From: Faecalicatena fissicatena | Lineage (GTDB): Bacteria > Bacillota > Clostridia > Lachnospirales > Lachnospiraceae | Assembly (NCBI GenBank): GCA_001028025.1 | Contig: LDAQ01000098.1 | Location: 28,025-92,024, forward strand | Length of the DNA stretch: 64,000 nucleotides | Direction: 5' to 3' | Shown: piece after piece, positions 60,104 to 64,000 of the stretch | Position numbering within the stretch: the first letter of the stretch is position 1 | Layout: each line of letters opens with the position of its first letter | Position numbers and translations under genes: made by a program | The notes under the pieces: generated by a model | Database searches by the model: none | Told to the model about the DNA's origin: nothing | Seen by the model: only the letters and a program-made list of their open reading frames with translations

Positions 60104-60808
60104 ATGGGACTGGAATTTTTTGATAAGGCAAGAGAAGTTATGGGGAAACTGGAAGAAACACAGGCAGAAAACATTCATGCCGCAGCTCTTTTGATTTCCG
60201 AATCAATCCAAAAAGGTGGAATTCTGCAGGCATTCGGCAGCGGACACTCTTATGCAGGGGCAATTGAAGTGTGCGGGAGAGCCGGCGGTTTGATTCCGAG
60301 CAAAGTCATACGTGACAAAGCAGAAGGGATGTACGAAAGCGTGGAAGGCGTTGCGCCTTTCCTGATGCGCTGTGTAGACATACAGCCCAATGATATTTTT
60401 ATACTGATCTCCAACTCAGGGAGAAATCCTATGACCATAGAGATGGCAGATCATATTAAGAAAAAGGGCAATAAGCTGATTGTAGTGACGGCGCTGGAAG
60501 TATCCAGCAGTTCTACGTCCAGACATTCTTCAGGAAAACTGTTATATGAGTTTGCAGATGTTGTTCTGGACAATCAGTCTGCATTCGGTGATGCCTCTCT
60601 GGATATAGAGGGACTGGACAGCCGTGTGTGCGGTACATCATCATTCAGCACATGTCTTCTTCTGCAGCAGGCGATTTACGAGGCTGTGAAAGATATGACT
60701 GAAAAAGGATATGAAGCGCCTGTCTATAAGAGTGCTAATATCGACGGCGGCAGGGAGTTTAATAATGTCCTGGAACAGAAATATGCGGACAGAATCTGGC
60801 ATATTTAG
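60104..60808 (+). CDS. SIS-domain phosphosugar protein (UPF0309 type)
   Basis: 234 residues, single SIS domain: GGILQAFGSGHSYAGAIEVCGRAGG and FILISNSGRNPMTIEMADHIKKKGNKLIVVTA. Members bind or isomerise phosphosugars, often amino sugars. In this operon it could act on the GlcNAc 6-phosphate part, but the reaction is unknown. Confidence 0.85.
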   Translation: MGLEFFDKAREVMGKLEETQAENIHAAALLISESIQKGGILQAFGSGHSYAGAIEVCGRAGGLIPSKVIRDKAEGMYESVEGVAPFLMRCVDIQPNDIFILISNSGRNPMTIEMADHIKKKGNKLIVVTALEVSSSSTSRHSSGKLLYEFADVVLDNQSAFGDASLDIEGLDSRVCGTSSFSTCLLLQQAIYEAVKDMTEKGYEAPVYKSANIDGGREFNNVLEQKYADRIWHI

Positions 60809-60812
60809 AGAT

Positions 60813-60850
60813 ACAGAGAAAGAGAGCCGTTCTTACGGTTCTTTTTCTGT
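60813..60850 (+). terminator. Partial terminator between the SIS gene and nagA
   Basis: An imperfect stem closing on GAGCCG/CGGTTC, with ACAG/CTGT at its base and CTTTTTCTGT on the 3' side. It may reduce nagA expression. Confidence 0.5.
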
Positions 60851-60953
60851 TTACTGTCAGGGATTTACGGCGGCCGTTGTTGTGCTGACAGCAGGCTGCG
60901 GGGTCATTTAAAATATATTTATGCCGCAATCCGACGGCAGAATGGAGGGTGAT

Positions 60954-62087
60954 ATGAAATTAATAAAGAATAAGGAAATATATACCGGTAATGAGGTGAT
61001 TTACCAGGGTTATATCCGATTCGACCAGAAAATAGCAGAAGTAGGCAATATGGAAGATTTTGTGGAAAAAGCAGATGATGAGGAGATTGTGACAGAAGGA
61101 AATATCCTGATACCGGGATTTATTGATGTCCACAGCCACGGCGGATATGGAAAGGACAATATGGATGCTCTTCCGGAAGAGATCAGCAGTATGGTTAATA
61201 AAATGGCAGCAGAGGAAGGGATCACAACCTATTTTTGTACCACTATGACGCAGACATATGATAAGATAGAAGCGGCAATGAAAAATATAGCTTCTGCGGC
61301 AGAAAAGAATCCGATTATACAGGGAATTCATGTGGAAGGGCCTTTTATTTCTGAAAAATATAAAGGGGCGCAGGACGCATCTTTTATAAAAAAGCCTGAC
61401 GAGAAAACACTGGAAGCGTGGAATAAAATCAGCGGCGGGCTGATCAGGATTGTGACTTATGCTCCGGAGGAAGCAGACGCGCAGTTTGAGGCGTGGTGTG
61501 AGGAACATAAAGTGGTCTTAAGCGCCGGGCATTCGAATGCGGTCTATAAGGAGCTTGTTCAAAGCAGGGCGAGCCATATTACGCACCTTTATAATGCACA
61601 GAGAGGATTGAACCACAGAGAGCCGGGAGTGACAGGGTATGGCCTGCTGACACCGGGAGTGAAGGCAGAGATCATATGTGACGGCATTCATATTGTGCCG
61701 GAGATGGTAAGGCTGGCGTATGAGATAAAAGGAAGCAGAGGGATTGAGCTGATCACGGATTCTATGAGAGCAAAGGGCATGCCCGAAGGCCTGAGCGAGC
61801 TGGGCGGACAGAAGGTTTATGTAAAGGATGGCACGGCCAGGCTGGAAGACGGTACGATCGCCGGCAGCGTATTGACTTTTATCAAGGCATTTCGTAATAT
61901 TATGGACTTTACAGGAGCATCGCTTGAGGAAGCCGTGCAGATGAGTTCTGTGAACCAGGCAGAGGAATTTGGACTGGAGCAGAAAGGGAGGCTGGCAGAA
62001 GGCAAAGATGCGGATATTCTTGTTTTGAACGGAGAATACGAATTAAAAAGCACGTTCAGCCGCGGAAAGCTGATCTGTACTGAATAA
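60954..62087 (+). CDS. nagA: N-acetylglucosamine-6-phosphate deacetylase
   Basis: 377 residues. Amidohydrolase with the metal motif DVHSHGGYG, the HVEGPFIS glutamate, LSAGHSNAVY, ITHLYNAQRG, CDGIHI and LITDSM. Converts GlcNAc 6-phosphate to glucosamine 6-phosphate and acetate. Start at the ATG at 60954 after GGAGGGTG. Its presence behind a fucosidase and PTS points to GlcNAc as the second sugar. Confidence 0.93.
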   Translation: MKLIKNKEIYTGNEVIYQGYIRFDQKIAEVGNMEDFVEKADDEEIVTEGNILIPGFIDVHSHGGYGKDNMDALPEEISSMVNKMAAEEGITTYFCTTMTQTYDKIEAAMKNIASAAEKNPIIQGIHVEGPFISEKYKGAQDASFIKKPDEKTLEAWNKISGGLIRIVTYAPEEADAQFEAWCEEHKVVLSAGHSNAVYKELVQSRASHITHLYNAQRGLNHREPGVTGYGLLTPGVKAEIICDGIHIVPEMVRLAYEIKGSRGIELITDSMRAKGMPEGLSELGGQKVYVKDGTARLEDGTIAGSVLTFIKAFRNIMDFTGASLEEAVQMSSVNQAEEFGLEQKGRLAEGKDADILVLNGEYELKSTFSRGKLICTE

Positions 62088-62148
62088 TTTGGATTGGATT
62101 TGAATAATCAGACACATTCTAAGAAATGGTAGTGAAAGGAGAAAAATA

Positions 62149-62901
62149 ATGGGAAAGTATGTACTGGAAGTATGCACGGACTGTGTAGAGTCTGCTATTG
62201 CAGCGGAAAATGGAGGTGCGGACAGAATAGAGCTGTGCAGCAATCTGGTGATCGGAGGCGTAACGCCCGGACAGGCGTTATTCAATCTGGTCCGTAAATA
62301 TACAGATATTCGTGTACGGGTGCTTCTGCGCCCCAGATATGGGGACTACTGCTACAATGATTATGAGTTCGAACAGTTGAAAGAGGAGGTACAGATGTAC
62401 CGTGAACTGGGGGCATCAGGCGCAGTTGTGGGTATGTTGAATCCGGACGGCACTCTGGATACAGAAAGAATGTCCGAGCTGGTGAAAATAGCCGGAGATA
62501 TGGATGTTGCACTACATAGGTGCTTTGATGTATGTGTAAATCCAATGGAAGCCCTCGAACAGGCAATATCAATGGGGATGAAGACGATTCTGACCGGCGG
62601 GCAGAACCTGACCGGATGGGACGGACGTGGGCTTTTGGCGCAGCTGCAGGAGAAGAGTGCGGGCAGGATAGAGATACTGGCAGCCGGAGGGATTCAGGCA
62701 GATGCAATCGAGAAGCTTGTTCCGTCCACTGGAATTACCTCTTATCACATGTCTGGCAAGCAGGAGGTGGAGAGCGCTATGAAATTCCGGATGGGAGGGG
62801 CCAGCATGGGACTTCCGGAACGGAATGAGTATGTGCTATGGAAAACGTCTGAGGATGCAGTCAGACAGGCAGCAGCAGTGTTGCAGAAAATAGCGGGCTG
62901 A
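62149..62901 (+). CDS. cutC: CutC-family protein
   Basis: 250-residue TIM barrel. LEVCTDCVESAIAAENGGADRIELCSNL, RVLLRPRYGDYCYNDYE and LTGGQNLTGWDG-type segments are diagnostic. The name reflects a copper-tolerance phenotype in E. coli, but the enzymatic role is not established. Its place after nagA suggests sugar metabolism here. Confidence 0.9.
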   Translation: MGKYVLEVCTDCVESAIAAENGGADRIELCSNLVIGGVTPGQALFNLVRKYTDIRVRVLLRPRYGDYCYNDYEFEQLKEEVQMYRELGASGAVVGMLNPDGTLDTERMSELVKIAGDMDVALHRCFDVCVNPMEALEQAISMGMKTILTGGQNLTGWDGRGLLAQLQEKSAGRIEILAAGGIQADAIEKLVPSTGITSYHMSGKQEVESAMKFRMGGASMGLPERNEYVLWKTSEDAVRQAAAVLQKIAG

Positions 62902-63052
62902 GGCTGTATGAAGGCAGAAAAACAGAAATATAAGTCTGCGATCTGATTATTAACTGTTCTGATTCAGAATAAAGTAAATCAGCCAGATATGGGAATGATT
63001 AAAAATACTTCAGGTTTCTCCGCTCAGGGTTTGGAATATAATTTTCCGGAGC

Positions 63053-63286
63053 CTAGGCGGATGGATTTGTTATAAAGGCATTTCTATCTACCAGTATATC
63101 CAGGCTTACTTCAAATGCGTCAGCAATCGATATCAGGATAAATATATCGGGAAGCCGTTTTCCGATCTCGTAGGAGCATAAAGTAGCCCGGTGGAGGTGA
63201 AGAATTTTTGCTAAATGCAATTGTGTCATATTACGTTCTTTTCTCAGCCGCCGTATATTCCGGCCGATCGAATCATTAGTAATCAT
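63053..63286 (-). CDS. Small XRE-family DNA-binding protein
   Basis: 77 residues, one helix-turn-helix domain (IGRNIRRLRKERNMTQLHLAKILHLHRATLCSYEIGKRLP is the core). No sensor domain. Partner genes unknown. Confidence 0.85.
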   Translation of the reverse strand: MITNDSIGRNIRRLRKERNMTQLHLAKILHLHRATLCSYEIGKRLPDIFILISIADAFEVSLDILVDRNAFITNPSA

Positions 63287-63522
63287 CGCATTCCCTCAAT
63301 TTCATGTGTATTTGCAGATGGAAGTGGATCCTGTAATAAGTGTCTTCCAGGCGAATCTGCAGGTATCTTATAAAAGGCGTAATGTGTCTAGTTTATCTTA
63401 CGCAGTAAAGAAATACAATTGGAAAACACTGGTATCAGCCGAAAATCCATCGAATAAAGTGTGAGTGTTAATAGCGTATTCTGGCACAAATTTAAAAATA
63501 TAAAAAAATATTGAAAAAATTG

Positions 63523-63551
63523 TTGACAACATGAACATGATATAGTATAGT
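63523..63551 (+). promoter_or_regulatory. tRNA promoter
   Basis: TTGACA (63523-63528), 17 bases, TATAGT (63546-63551), 35 bases before the tRNA. Confidence 0.8.
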
Positions 63552-63585
63552 AATTATTGTTCCGGTCAGGAAATACACAAGATAC

Positions 63586-63658
63586 GCGATAGTGGCTCAG
63601 TTGGTAGAGTACGACCTTGCCAAGGTCGGGGTCGCGGGTTCGAATCCCGTCTATCGCT
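63586..63658 (+). tRNA. tRNA-Gly (anticodon GCC)
   Basis: 73 bases fold into a cloverleaf. The acceptor stem is GCGATAG/CTATCGC, the anticodon loop TTGCCAA gives GCC, and the T arm contains GGTTCGAATCC. The 3' CCA is not encoded. Confidence 0.97.
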
Positions 63659-63688
63659 CTCAACATCCTTACAAGGATGCATGGATGG

Positions 63689-63733
63689 GTATTAAAATAA
63701 TTATCTAAGTAAATTGGATGATTATTTTAATAC
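63689..63733 (+). terminator. AT-rich hairpin after the tRNA
   Basis: GTATTAAAATAAT and its exact complement (63721-63733) enclose 19 bases; CTGTTTTAGTTT follows. A smaller CATCCTT/AAGGATG hairpin precedes it at 63664-63679. Confidence 0.55.
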
Positions 63734-63886
63734 CTGTTTTAGTTTACCGAATTCTTTTTATTCTGTATTTCTGCCTGTCAGGCATTCAGATTTCGACAAA
63801 ACTCCAGAAGGTTGTACCTTGATAATTTAATAGACTTTATACCGGAGCATGTGTTATAATGTCCACACAAAAGGTGAGGTGGTAAT

Positions 63887-64000
63887 ATGGAGGTATCAGA
63901 AAAGCGGCTGCTTAAGGCGATTTCAGATATGATAGATGAGAAATTCGACGTAAGACTTGCGCATATACCGACAAGAGACGAACTGGATGCAAGGCTGTCA
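63887..64000 (+). CDS. Unknown protein, 3' truncated by the window edge
   Basis: Only the first 38 codons are visible (MEVSEKRLLKAISDMIDEKF...), charged and probably helical or coiled-coil. A TATAAT at 63855-63860 and GAGGTGG ribosome site precede the ATG. No family recognised. Confidence 0.6.
   Translation, partial: MEVSEKRLLKAISDMIDEKFDVRLAHIPTRDELDARLS

Overview
The window looks like chromosome from a spore-forming, saccharolytic Clostridia of the Lachnospiraceae type. The evidence is a SpoVT gene with a sigma-G-like promoter, the clostridial SCIFF peptide / radical-SAM maturase cluster next to a fused SecDF, HemZ, four PTS permease systems' worth of genes, cytoplasmic glycosidases, and a moderate GC content. 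I cannot name the genus from sequence alone. No phage, insertion sequence with a transposase, CRISPR array or rRNA was seen.

Layout. 1-910: 3' part of a glycine C-acetyltransferase gene. 1161-8738: beta-glucoside PTS operon (BglG-type antiterminator, two RNA antiterminator/terminator sites, EIIBC, three glycosidases, EIIA). 8778-12803: trehalose regulator, PTS and phosphotrehalase. 12821-19079: AraC regulator, His-rich YmaF-like protein, MATE pump, YitT protein, GGDEF/EAL protein. 19242-22392: cytidylate-kinase-like protein, secreted MBL hydrolase, a predicted short transcript, a DnaJ-family protein. 23053-25993: sugar ABC transporter. 26154-28872 (minus): PlsY-like acyltransferase, glycolipid glycosyltransferase, AEC transporter. 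29233-35511: L-rhamnonate/acid-sugar catabolic cluster. 35861-38886: YqeY, PduL, Na/Pi symporter. 38896-44274: spoVT, then TIGR04086 protein, SCIFF, SCIFF maturase, secDF. 45051-54485: recJ, relA, MBL hydrolase, hemZ, hisS, aspS. 54497-62901: RpiR regulator, alpha-L-fucosidase, mannose-class PTS, SIS protein, nagA, cutC; this looks like a pathway for a fucosyl-GlcNAc type host glycan. 63053-64000: XRE regulator, tRNA-Gly, start of an unknown gene.

The most unusual content is non-coding. Five elements (22387-22719, 44291-44586, 55301-55600, 55786-56083 on the minus strand, 35598-35852 on the minus strand) each form a very long hairpin of 250-330 bp. Arm sequences are unrelated between copies, yet every head has the same two small hairpins: one with a C-TGAT-G loop and an ATTCA/CTCAG-type internal loop, one usually with a CGG loop. 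Each copy is preceded by a G-rich box ending in CGC and followed by a shared GCATCC...CGGGAGG box and a second G-rich box. Four of the five sit directly at or over the stop codon of a gene on the same strand. A compact relative lies at 846-984 and a 5' remnant at 12789-12816. Conserved loops with freely changing but complementary stems indicate selection or mobility acting on a folded RNA or single-stranded DNA. I do not recognise this family.
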